From a bacterium (lineage in GTDB: Bacteria; Hydrothermota; Tepidihabitantia; Tepidihabitantales; Tepidihabitantaceae), in contig DATJQV010000051.1 in assembly GCA_035505375.1 (NCBI GenBank), positions 1-42,423 of the forward strand: a DNA stretch of 42,423 bases. Reading direction: 5' to 3'. Below are positions 36,463 to 42,423 of this stretch, in pieces. Made by a program: the position numbers and the translations under genes. The notes beneath the pieces are model-generated. The model saw nothing but the letters and a program-made list of their open reading frames with translations, was not told the origin of the DNA and searched no databases. How positions within the stretch are numbered: the first letter of the stretch is position 1; each line of letters begins with the position of its first letter.

Positions 36463-36490
36463 ATTATAAACGCGCTGTCGCGCTAGTCAA
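36463..36490 (-). promoter_or_regulatory. Promoter of 4Fe-4S/sppA/redox genes
   Basis: On the minus strand TTGACT (36485-36490), 16-bp spacer, consensus TATAAT (36463-36468). Predicted +1 is at 36456, two bases before the ATG. Confidence 0.8.
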
Positions 36491-36518
36491 GACGGCCTCA
36501 CCGCGCTCTGCAACAGCA

Positions 36519-36545
36519 GCGGCAGGCCTCATCGAGGCCTGCCGC
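36519..36545 (-). terminator. Strong hairpin after lipoprotein gene
   Basis: GCGGCAGGCCTC and GAGGCCTGCCGC form a perfect 12-bp stem with a 3-nt loop, 18 bp past the stop at 36564. Only a partly T-rich tail (TGCTGTTG) follows on the minus strand. Confidence 0.6.
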
Positions 36546-36563
36546 AAAGTCTCGATACCCCGA

Positions 36564-37046
36564 CTACTGGCCCTTGGTGTAGGTCAGAACAATGGTAGTC
36601 TTGCCACCGTCGCCCTTGCTGACGGTCATGCTCGTCCACTCCTTGGTCGCATCGTTGCCGTAGACGAGCGTGGTTCCCTGCTCACCTTCGGATATCATCG
36701 ACTGCTTCCAGCCCGCGAACGCAGCCTTGTAGAAAGTCACGACCGTCGCGGACGGATCGGTCGTTTCCAGCGTATACACGGTGCCGGTCCCGTGCTCGCT
36801 CGTCATCGAATAGCGCGCCGTCGGCTTGGCACCCGGATAGCGCAGCGCTGCCGGCAGGCCGGAGATGTCGACGTCGCTGCCGACGTCGATTGTCGCCTTG
36901 CCGCCGGTGGTCTTGTTGACCGCAGCCTCAAGCGCCTTCTCGGTGACCTTCCTCGACACGTTCTCGCCGCACTTCATGCAGCCGATTCCGGTGACGACCA
37001 GGAACCCCAGAACCAGACACAGCGCGGTCATACTCGTCCGTGACAT
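36564..37046 (-). CDS. Lipoprotein of unknown function
   Basis: 160 aa from ATG 37046, which has AGAGGAGG just upstream. The leader CLVLGFLVVTGIGC ends in a lipobox-type TGIGC. The mature domain includes YPGAKPTARYSM and TDPSATVVTFYKAAFAGWKQ, a pattern of small alpha/beta modules (strand, helix with W, strand) seen in many lipoproteins of uncultured bacteria. It is last in a row of minus-strand genes beginning at MoxR and is followed by a strong hairpin. Function unknown. Confidence 0.7.
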   Translation of the reverse strand: MSRTSMTALCLVLGFLVVTGIGCMKCGENVSRKVTEKALEAAVNKTTGGKATIDVGSDVDISGLPAALRYPGAKPTARYSMTSEHGTGTVYTLETTDPSATVVTFYKAAFAGWKQSMISEGEQGTTLVYGNDATKEWTSMTVSKGDGGKTTIVLTYTKGQ

Positions 37047-37062
37047 GTTGCCTCCTCTTTCC

Positions 37063-37653
37063 CTATTCTGACTTTGTCGCTGTGAACTCGCCCGAACCAT
37101 CAGTCGGCGCGACCTCCAGCGTGTACGTGTTGCGGTTGTACAAATCGAGTTCGTCGCTGTCGGACAAATCCTGTTCGTCCGTGACCTTGCCCGATGCGTC
37201 CAGCGCCCGGACGAGGAAAGTCGCGTCCTGCGGCCACGTGAACCGCCAGGACTCCTTCTCGCCGGTAGCGGCGCAGGTAGCACGCGCGTGGTGCTTGGCG
37301 TCAGCGGAACTGCCGAACCCGAGCAGCACCGGGTCTCCGGTCATAGTCTTGCACGTCCACTGCCCGGCCCCGGAATCACGAGTTACCGTGATTTCGTAGG
37401 TCGTCGGCACGCGCAAGTCAACGACCCCGGGCATGTTCAGCCTGGCAGTGATGCTCGCGCCCGTATCCGGCTTCGCGACCACCGTGGCACCCGAGTGTTC
37501 GGGCAGACTGAACAGCAGCTTGGCGCCGCCCTCGCCGGCCATGACCTTGAGCGAGCTACGGACCCAGGCTTCGCTCATGTTGCCTTGAACGGTGAAACCT
37601 GCACCCGCCGCCAGGCAGATGCAGGCCGTCACCAGAATCATGAATCGACTCAA
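37063..37653 (-). CDS. Secreted protein of unknown function
   Basis: 196 aa. A signal peptide (MSRFMILVTACICLAAGAGF) is followed by a beta-rich mature part with segments such as VVAKPDTGASITARLN, TYEITVTRDSGAGQW and NTYTLEVAPTDGSGEF. Two Cys (WTCKT, ATCAAT) could pair. The start overlaps the upstream stop by 4 bp. I do not recognise the family. Confidence 0.65.
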   Translation of the reverse strand: MSRFMILVTACICLAAGAGFTVQGNMSEAWVRSSLKVMAGEGGAKLLFSLPEHSGATVVAKPDTGASITARLNMPGVVDLRVPTTYEITVTRDSGAGQWTCKTMTGDPVLLGFGSSADAKHHARATCAATGEKESWRFTWPQDATFLVRALDASGKVTDEQDLSDSDELDLYNRNTYTLEVAPTDGSGEFTATKSE

Positions 37654-38129
37654 AACTCCTCCTCGTCCTCCTCATCGGTCCTGACGTCGTCAGACTCGTT
37701 CTCGTCGAAGCTGGGCAGCATGTTTTCGAACTGCATCACCGACCAGGCGGCCACGAACCCCTGGAAGTCCACCTCGGTCAGTCCGGGCGGAGGCTTCGGA
37801 GCCGGAAAGTCCTTATAAACCAGCGGCGGAAACTCGACCAGCGGCAGGCTCAGTCCCGGAATGCTCGCGCCCGGCGAGAAACCGACGATCCGGCGCGTCC
37901 GGTCCGAGATAATGAGGTCCTTCCAGAATCCGCGATGCTCGCCGCGCAGGTCGTAGACTGACGTACCAACCACGTATCCGCGCGGCCTGCCCTTGAAGTC
38001 GTATATTTCCGTCCCGCGCAGACGGAAGATCGCCTTGCCCCACCTGTTGTAGAGAGGAATCTCTCGTGGCGGCGTCGGTGTATACTTCGGAGTCTCATCT
38101 CTGATGTACTTGGAAAGATCAACGTTCAC
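37650..38129 (-). CDS. 4-fold beta-flower-like protein
   Basis: 159 aa from GTG 38129. Short repeats of the form I/VYD-GRPRGYV, VYDLRGEHRGFW and AIFRLRGTEIYDF recall the beta-flower proteins, in which four such hairpins close a ring. The second half is Pro-rich and the last 20 residues are acidic (DE-rich). No signal peptide is visible. TTGACT at 38159-38164 lies at a promoter-like distance but the -10 is poor. Family membership is tentative. Confidence 0.55.
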   Translation of the reverse strand: MNVDLSKYIRDETPKYTPTPPREIPLYNRWGKAIFRLRGTEIYDFKGRPRGYVVGTSVYDLRGEHRGFWKDLIISDRTRRIVGFSPGASIPGLSLPLVEFPPLVYKDFPAPKPPPGLTEVDFQGFVAAWSVMQFENMLPSFDENESDDVRTDEEDEEEF

Positions 38130-38160
38130 TTCTATCAGTATGGCCAGGAACGCTTATAAG

Positions 38161-38697
38161 TCAAACTGAACGCAGCCCCGCGCCGGTGCCCGCTTCATCC
38201 GCGGGTACGCACCGGCATTGACCCTTGTTAAGATCCGCGCCGCACGCCGCACAGATTCCGCGGCAATCCGGACGGCAGCGTGGTGCGATCGGCACGGCCA
38301 GGTGGATTGCGTCGTGCACCATCGGCAGCAGGTCAAGCCAGCTGCCATGCAGGCCGCCCTCACCTTCGCACTCGGCGTTCCGGTCGGTCTCCACACCCGC
38401 ATCGTCGCAACTCAGGAATTCGGCCGCCAGTGGCTCGCTCAGGTCGCACTCATACTCGCAACCGCAGTACGCGCACTCGAGCCTGGCACGGTAGGAAACC
38501 GAACCCGCCACTATCAGTCGCTGGCCGCTGCGGGTTATCGAAAGCGATACTTCTACCGGGCCCACGAAGAACTCGAACGAAGGATTCTCCGCCACCTCCC
38601 GCGGTCGCAGGGCAATGTCTTGCGGCAGCAGCTTGAAGCTCAGCTTGTTCTGCCCCTGCTTCAGCGAAGCGAGCGGTATGTTCAATACGTTCTTCAC
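38161..38697 (-). CDS. yceD: YceD/DUF177 family protein
   Basis: 178 aa. The first Cys pair (ECAYCGCEYEC) and a second set (RCRPDCRGICAACGADLNKG) with an upstream HDAIHLAVP segment are diagnostic of YceD, a protein tied to 23S rRNA and ribosome assembly. It normally lies directly before rpmF (L32), but here no L32 gene follows. Its start overlaps the MoxR stop by 4 bp. Confidence 0.85.
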   Translation of the reverse strand: MKNVLNIPLASLKQGQNKLSFKLLPQDIALRPREVAENPSFEFFVGPVEVSLSITRSGQRLIVAGSVSYRARLECAYCGCEYECDLSEPLAAEFLSCDDAGVETDRNAECEGEGGLHGSWLDLLPMVHDAIHLAVPIAPRCRPDCRGICAACGADLNKGQCRCVPADEAGTGAGLRSV

Positions 38698-39689
38698 AGC
38701 TCCTCCACCAATCGCCGCACAACCGTATCGGCCTTCACATTCTCCGCCTCGGCCGCGAAGTTGGTAACGATGCGATGTCTGAGCACGGGGCGGGCGACCG
38801 CCTTCACGTCGTCAATCGCCGGCGTGTACCGGCCATCGAGCATCGCGCGGGTCTTGGCCCCGAGAATCAGATACTGCGACGCACGCGGCCCCGCGCCCCA
38901 GCTCACCCAATCGCGGATGAACTGCGGGCTCGTCTCGGCTGATGGCCGGGTGGCGCCGGCCAGCTTCACCGCATAGGCGATGACCTCGTCCGCCACCGGC
39001 ACCCGGCGCACCAGCCCCTGCAGCTCGGCTATCTCCGCGGCAGTCAGCACCCGGGAAAGATCCGGCACGTACGCCGAGGTCGTGCTCTTCACAATATCCA
39101 TCTCCTCGGCCGGGCTCGGGTAGTCTACGAACACCGAGAACATGAACCGGTCGAGCTGAGCCTCAGGTAATGGATAGGTGCCTTCCAACTCAATCGGGTT
39201 CTGGGTCGCGAGGACGAAGAACGGCTTGGGCAGCGGATAGGTCCGGCCCGCCACGGTCACGTGATACTCCTGCATCGCCTGCAGCAAAGCAGCCTGGGTC
39301 TTGGGCGGGGTCCGGTTTATCTCGTCGGCCAGCACCACGTTGGCGAACACCGGCCCCTCGACGAACCGGAAGGCCCGTCGCCGGGTGGTCGAGTCCTCCT
39401 CGATTATCTCGGTGCCGGTTATGTCCGAAGGCATCAGGTCGGGCGTGAACTGCACCCGGTTGAACGACAGGTCGAGGACCTGGGCCAGCGTGTTCACGAG
39501 CATCGTCTTGGCCAGCCCGGGCACACCGATGAGCAGCGCGTGGCCGTGCGCCAACAGGCAGGTCAGCACCTGCTCAACCACGACCTTCTGCCCGATTATC
39601 GCCTTGGCGACTTCCTGCTCAATCCGCGACCTCGCCTCGCCGAGCCGCCGTACCGCCTCAACGTCGCCCTGCGTCCGCACGCTACTCAT
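38694..39689 (-). CDS. MoxR-family AAA+ ATPase
   Basis: 331 aa. GVPGLAKT is the Walker A, VVLADEINR the Walker B and FVLATQNPIE sensor 1. The C-terminal lid includes RASQYLILGAKTRAML, standard for MoxR. These ATPases act as chaperones, usually with a DUF58 and von Willebrand-type partner, which are not found here. Next genes are YceD and unknowns. A clear promoter was not found in the 242 bp before ATG 39689. Confidence 0.9.
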   Translation of the reverse strand: MSSVRTQGDVEAVRRLGEARSRIEQEVAKAIIGQKVVVEQVLTCLLAHGHALLIGVPGLAKTMLVNTLAQVLDLSFNRVQFTPDLMPSDITGTEIIEEDSTTRRRAFRFVEGPVFANVVLADEINRTPPKTQAALLQAMQEYHVTVAGRTYPLPKPFFVLATQNPIELEGTYPLPEAQLDRFMFSVFVDYPSPAEEMDIVKSTTSAYVPDLSRVLTAAEIAELQGLVRRVPVADEVIAYAVKLAGATRPSAETSPQFIRDWVSWGAGPRASQYLILGAKTRAMLDGRYTPAIDDVKAVARPVLRHRIVTNFAAEAENVKADTVVRRLVEEL

Positions 39690-39766
39690 ACGCGACCTCG
39701 CGGCCCGCCAGGCTTGTACGTGTCCGTCTCATTATCAGCCATTATCTACCTTGTCACTCCAAAGCC

Positions 39767-39910
39767 CGAAGTTCGAAGCTCTAATGACGATTGAAACTCG
39801 AATGACCAAACGGAGACAGCGCCAACAAACGCGTCGCCCTTCGGCTCCCGCATTTCGCCACTTGGTCATTGAATCGACATTCGGACTTCGTCATTCGGAC
39901 TTAGTCCGAG
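39767..39910. repeat. 7-bp-periodic inverted repeat pair
   Basis: Left run (39767-39815): CGAAGTT, CGAAGCT, CTAATGA, CGATTGA, AACTCGA, ATGACCA, AACGGAG. Right run (39862-39910): TTGGTCA, TTGAATC, GACATTC, GGACTTC, GTCATTC, GGACTTA, GTCCGAG. The right is loosely the reverse complement of the left. It fills the moxR-fbp gap. Confidence 0.7.
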
Positions 39911-39931
39911 CGCCGAGCTCGACCGCGGTAG

Positions 39932-41050
39932 CTACTTCTTCTTCCCGACCAGCTTGTCGAGCACAAGCGGCAGGGTCGTGTACTCCATGTCCTTGAGGCC
40001 CAGCCGGTGCGGCTCGAACGGCCCATGCCGGCGCAGCATCTCCCCGATCTCATTCGCCTGCTGGCGGGCAAGGTCGAACGACGGGTCGTCGAACATGTCC
40101 CGCGGCCCGACTAGCGTGCCTTCGTTCACCTGGAAACCGAGCGCGATGACCCGCGGCGGCCCGTCGAACCGAGAAGGCGTCGCCTGCGGCACCGACACCG
40201 GCATCAGCGGCCCGTAGTGCGAGCCCCGCATCCAGCCGGAAACGATGTGCGGGAACGAGAACGGCTCCAGAATCTCGCCGATGGCAGGCAACCCGGACTG
40301 ACCGCGCACGATGCACACCGGGTCGTCCTTGCCCACGTACTTGCCAGCTATGAGGGCCAGCTTCTGGGTCGAACTCGCCGCGGCAATCTCGCCACCCTTG
40401 GTGTAGACGTTCTTGATGATGTAGTTCTCGGGCGAACCGATGAGGCACAGCAGATCGTACATCTGCTCCGGGCAGGAAAGGAACATGTCCCGCCCCTGAT
40501 GGATGTCGTGCACCTCGAACTTGAACCCGTCGTGCATGCTCGGGTCGATGACGAGCCCGATGGTGTTGAACGGGTCCGCGAACATCTTGTACAACGGATA
40601 ATTCCAGGCCCCGGGCGCGCACTTATCCCCGCAGAAGACCACGATCGGCTCGCTCTTCCGCTCTACGAACGTCAACTCGGCCACGCCCGGCCCCATACCC
40701 TTCACGTTGCCGCAGAAAGAATCGGCCAACATGTCCTGCCCGGCGCCGTACAGCTTCAGCTTCTTCGCCAGTTCGGTGCCCTTGGAGAAAACGTCCCAGG
40801 CCAGGCCATGAATGACCTTGGAATCATTCCCCAGCCAATGGGTCATGACCAGCTCAAGGTCGTCACCGCACGCGGAAACGTGGAAGTCGGCGATGGTGCC
40901 CGACGCCATGGCCTTGTCGAGATGCTTCTCGGCCAGTTCCATGATGTCAGGGTGCGACGCCGAATGGCCCACGTAGCCGCCGATGTCGGCCTTGATAACC
41001 GAGACGGTGACGGGCTTCTGCTTGACAACTGCTGATGTCTTCTTAGGCAA
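39932..41050 (-). CDS. fbp: Class V (bifunctional) fructose-1,6-bisphosphate aldolase/phosphatase
   Basis: 372 aa, starting at TTG 41050 behind AAGGAGG. This archaeal-type enzyme forms fructose-6-phosphate from triose phosphates in gluconeogenesis. SVIKADIGGYVGHSASHP, HVSACGDDLEL, GAWNYPLYKMFADPFNTIGL and HDGFKFEVHDI are diagnostic, and NVYTKGGEIAAASSTQKLAL covers the region of the Schiff-base Tyr/Lys. Found in archaea and in certain deep-branching bacteria. Length is normal. Confidence 0.9.
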   Translation of the reverse strand: MPKKTSAVVKQKPVTVSVIKADIGGYVGHSASHPDIMELAEKHLDKAMASGTIADFHVSACGDDLELVMTHWLGNDSKVIHGLAWDVFSKGTELAKKLKLYGAGQDMLADSFCGNVKGMGPGVAELTFVERKSEPIVVFCGDKCAPGAWNYPLYKMFADPFNTIGLVIDPSMHDGFKFEVHDIHQGRDMFLSCPEQMYDLLCLIGSPENYIIKNVYTKGGEIAAASSTQKLALIAGKYVGKDDPVCIVRGQSGLPAIGEILEPFSFPHIVSGWMRGSHYGPLMPVSVPQATPSRFDGPPRVIALGFQVNEGTLVGPRDMFDDPSFDLARQQANEIGEMLRRHGPFEPHRLGLKDMEYTTLPLVLDKLVGKKK

Positions 41051-41074
41051 GGGTCCTCCTTAGGTAAGTTAGAA

Positions 41075-41103
41075 ATCTTAGGCCAAGACCGCCTGAGAGT
41101 CAA
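41075..41103 (-). promoter_or_regulatory. Promoter of fbp
   Basis: On the minus strand TTGACT (41098-41103), 17-bp spacer, TAAGAT (41075-41080). It gives an 18-nt leader with AAGGAGG. Confidence 0.7.
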
Positions 41104-41120
41104 CCCGCGCCGAGACGATC

Positions 41121-41158
41121 AACCGCAGATGTCGCAGATGTGAAGACCGCCAAGTCGG
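41121..41158. repeat. 9-bp-periodic repeat, copy 1
   Basis: CCGCAGATG, TCGCAGATG, TGAAGACCG, CCAAGTCGG. First of three such elements in the gene-poor stretch 41104-41987. Confidence 0.65.
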
Positions 41159-41170
41159 GGACATGACCGC

Positions 41171-41233
41171 CCAAATGGGGACTGTACCGCGCTGAGTCCG
41201 ACGCAAGCGCTCCGTGGGACTGTCCCCATTTGG
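41171..41233. repeat. REP-like palindrome 1
   Basis: CCAAATGGGGACTGT (41171-41185) and ACTGTCCCCATTTGG (41219-41233) form an inverted repeat with one mismatch around a 33-nt loop. Confidence 0.65.
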
Positions 41234-41297
41234 CACCATCGGAACTGCATCCTGCCTTCGCGCCTGATCGTGTCCCAAACCCGACAGAGGAGACTAA

Positions 41298-41361
41298 CCG
41301 CAGATTACGCAGATGTCGCAGATGGCACAGACGTGAAAGACGCCAAGAGCGCCAAGGACGG
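41298..41361. repeat. 9-bp-periodic repeat, copy 2
   Basis: CCGCAGATTA, CGCAGATGT, CGCAGATGG, CACAGACGT, GAAAGACGC, CAAGAGCGC, CAAGGACGG. Confidence 0.65.
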
Positions 41362-41402
41362 GGACATGACCCAATTCCGTCGAGGAATTGGGATCGTGTC
41401 CC
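41361..41402. repeat. REP-like palindrome 2
   Basis: GGGACA (41361-41366) with TGTCCC (41397-41402), and CCCAATTCC (41370-41378) with GGAATTGGG (41384-41392), loop GTCGA. Confidence 0.7.
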
Positions 41403-41425
41403 AAGTCCGACCCGGATGAGACTAT

Positions 41426-41453
41426 CCACAGATTTCGCAGATTACACAGATTC
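41426..41453. repeat. 9-bp-periodic repeat, copy 3
   Basis: CCACAGATT, TCGCAGATT, ACACAGATT. This is a motif I recall from intergenic DNA in many uncultured bacteria. Confidence 0.65.
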
Positions 41454-41657
41454 CATCCGCTCTTCATCCGCCACTGGATCCCCAGACCACTTGGCCACTA
41501 CTCGCCCACAGACGGACGCAGATTCGCGTGCAACGGAACGCGGCCAGTTTCTTATAAGTCCCCAAGAATTCCGACCCGGAAATCCACTAACTTCTCTCTT
41601 TTCAATTCACTATTCACTCTTTCCGAATCTCCCCTATCCCATCCCCCCGGCTATTCT

Positions 41658-41978
41658 GGAGATTACTCCCCGAGTTACCCGGAGGCCAATTCCGAGGGTT
41701 ACCCGGAAGGCTATTCGAGGAGCAATTCGGAGAGCTACCCGGACAGCTATTCGGAGGATTACCCGGAAATCTATCCTCCCCGCTAGTCGGAGATCTACCC
41801 GGGAAGCTATCGGGAGAGCTGTCCCGAGGATTGCTCGCGGAATTCCCCGGAGAATTGCTCAGGAAGTAATCCTGAGAGCAATCTACCGAGCTATCGGGAG
41901 GATTACCCGGAGAATAACTCGGGGAACTCCAAGGCGGGTCGCCTGCCCGGCTATCTGGCGAGCAGTCTGACGGACTCC
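41658..41978 (+). repeat. 12-bp-periodic degenerate array 3
   Basis: Nearly 27 units, for example GAGAGCTACCCG, GACAGCTATTCG, GAGGATTACCCG and GAGATCTACCCG. Consensus is GAGAGCTAYCCG. A plus frame reads x-Ser-Tyr-Pro-type tetrapeptides but has a TAG at 41784-41786. In the same register array 2 reads CAGAGTCACCAT and array 1 reads NNCAGCTACGGC, so all three share AGYYAY at columns 4-9. Confidence 0.85.
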
Positions 41979-41987
41979 GGTCGTGAC

Positions 41988-42262
41988 CTACTCAGTCACG
42001 ACAACCTTGCGGACAGCTTGCGGCTTGTGGCTTGAGGCTTGTGGCTGCTCCCGCACAAAGTACACGCCGGACGACAGCGCCCGCACGTCATTCGCGCCGG
42101 GATGAAGGTCCAGCACCTTCCGGCCGGAAGCGTCGAGCAACTCGTCATTGACCTCGGAGGCCCCTGTCGGACAGCGCGCACGTCGCTCTTGGCTGGCAAC
42201 TCAGCCAGCCTCATGCCCAGTTTCTGCGGAAACCAGAGCGAATCCTCAGTACGTTTCGCCAT
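41988..42262 (-). pseudogene. Frameshifted mini-gene with a sorting-type C-terminal domain
   Basis: From ATG 42262 the frame begins MAKRTEDSLWFPQKLG and runs about 34 codons in one frame. The other frame then carries LLDASGRKVLDLHPGANDV, RALSSGVYFVRE, a 7-bp-repeat-coded Q/K/S segment and AVRKVVVTE before TAG at 41988. One extra G in the four-G run at 42161-42164 (minus strand) would join the two. The second part resembles a type IX secretion sorting domain, normally the tail of large secreted proteins; here no large protein precedes it. It may be a pseudogene or a sequencing indel. Confidence 0.45.
42016..42050. repeat. 7-bp-periodic repeat inside mini-gene
   Basis: GCTTGCG, GCTTGTG, GCTTGAG, GCTTGTG, GCTGCTC in tandem, coding the PQASSHKPQA segment of the mini-gene. 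Confidence 0.75.
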
Positions 42263-42268
42263 GGCTCC

Positions 42269-42298
42269 AGTTTACCCAAGAGGGGAGCGTGGCATCAA
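42269..42298 (-). promoter_or_regulatory. Possible promoter giving a leaderless mRNA
   Basis: On the minus strand TTGATG (42293-42298), 18-bp spacer, TAAACT (42269-42274). The -10 ends 6 nt before ATG 42262. Nothing else is identified from 42299 to the end of the window. Confidence 0.4.
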
Positions 42299-42423
42299 TG
42301 CTGTTGGAAATCGGGGCTATTGCAGGTGAAAGGTGCATGCAGACGGACGTAAGCTGTCATCCGGCGTTGGATCGCGTCGACGGTGCTGAGTCCGGAGACG
42401 ACTTCCCGTAGGCTTCCGTGCAT

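Noticed and set aside
38130-38164. TTGACT-17-ATACTG leaderless promoter for GTG 38129
   Set aside because: The distance is right but the -10 does not resemble the consensus; not counted among the leaderless cases.
41388-41786. Frame reading Glu/Ser-Tyr-Pro repeats in array 3
   Set aside because: Interrupted by TAG and lacking a ribosome binding site; the long frame follows from the repeat period.

Overview
The window is about 42 kb of a high-GC (by eye around 60%) bacterial chromosome. The best guess at its origin is an uncultured lineage such as candidate division WOR-3 (Stahlbacteria). That rests on recall of how such genomes look: a C-terminal sorting-type domain of the form SGRKV-DLHPGANDVRAL-SGVYFV at the right end, many small secreted or lipoproteins, YfhO-type membrane proteins, a bifunctional class V fructose-bisphosphatase, and many short-period degenerate repeats between genes. 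It is inference and was not checked by phylogeny.

Layout. 1-5300 (plus): a 12-bp-periodic array, a PIN-toxin/small-partner pair, two tandem secreted paralogues, and three envelope proteins that each have their own near-consensus promoter. 5381-7692: a phosphohexomutase and a TtcA-like PP-loop ATPase. 7751-15301 (minus): tRNA-Glu and a 17-gene ribosomal protein operon (S10 to L6) with a -35/-10 promoter and a leader hairpin. 15415-22627 (plus): a methyltransferase, a tRNA-Phe/S20 unit, then a flippase-like protein, a YfhO protein, a GT4 glycosyltransferase, a YggS protein and a zincin, an assembly that suggests envelope glycolipid or polysaccharide work. 22706-23589: a second 12-bp array and a second copy of the toxin/partner locus whose toxin has been reduced to a 24-codon remnant. 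23720-24379: a lipoprotein. 24504-27299 (minus): a membrane pyrophosphatase with terminator and promoter. 27531-32077 (plus): a second YfhO protein, then a coupled trio (barrel-like lipoprotein, hydrolase, small envelope protein). 32093-36490 (minus): a 4Fe-4S protein, a barrel-SppA fusion, a BFD-like 2Fe-2S protein and a FAD oxidoreductase. 36519-41103 (minus): lipoprotein, secreted protein, beta-flower-like protein, YceD, MoxR, and class V FBPase. 41104-42298: gene-poor DNA with REP-like palindromes, 9-bp repeats, a third 12-bp array and a frameshifted mini-gene carrying a sorting-type domain.

Three patterns cut across the annotation. First, several genes begin exactly 6 nt after a -10 hexamer, so their mRNAs would be leaderless; this includes both copies of the toxin locus. 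Second, three arrays with a 12-bp period share a common purine/pyrimidine register although their sequences differ, and two of them lie upstream of the two toxin/partner loci. Third, degenerate repeats with 7-, 8- and 9-bp periods fill many of the other gene junctions.
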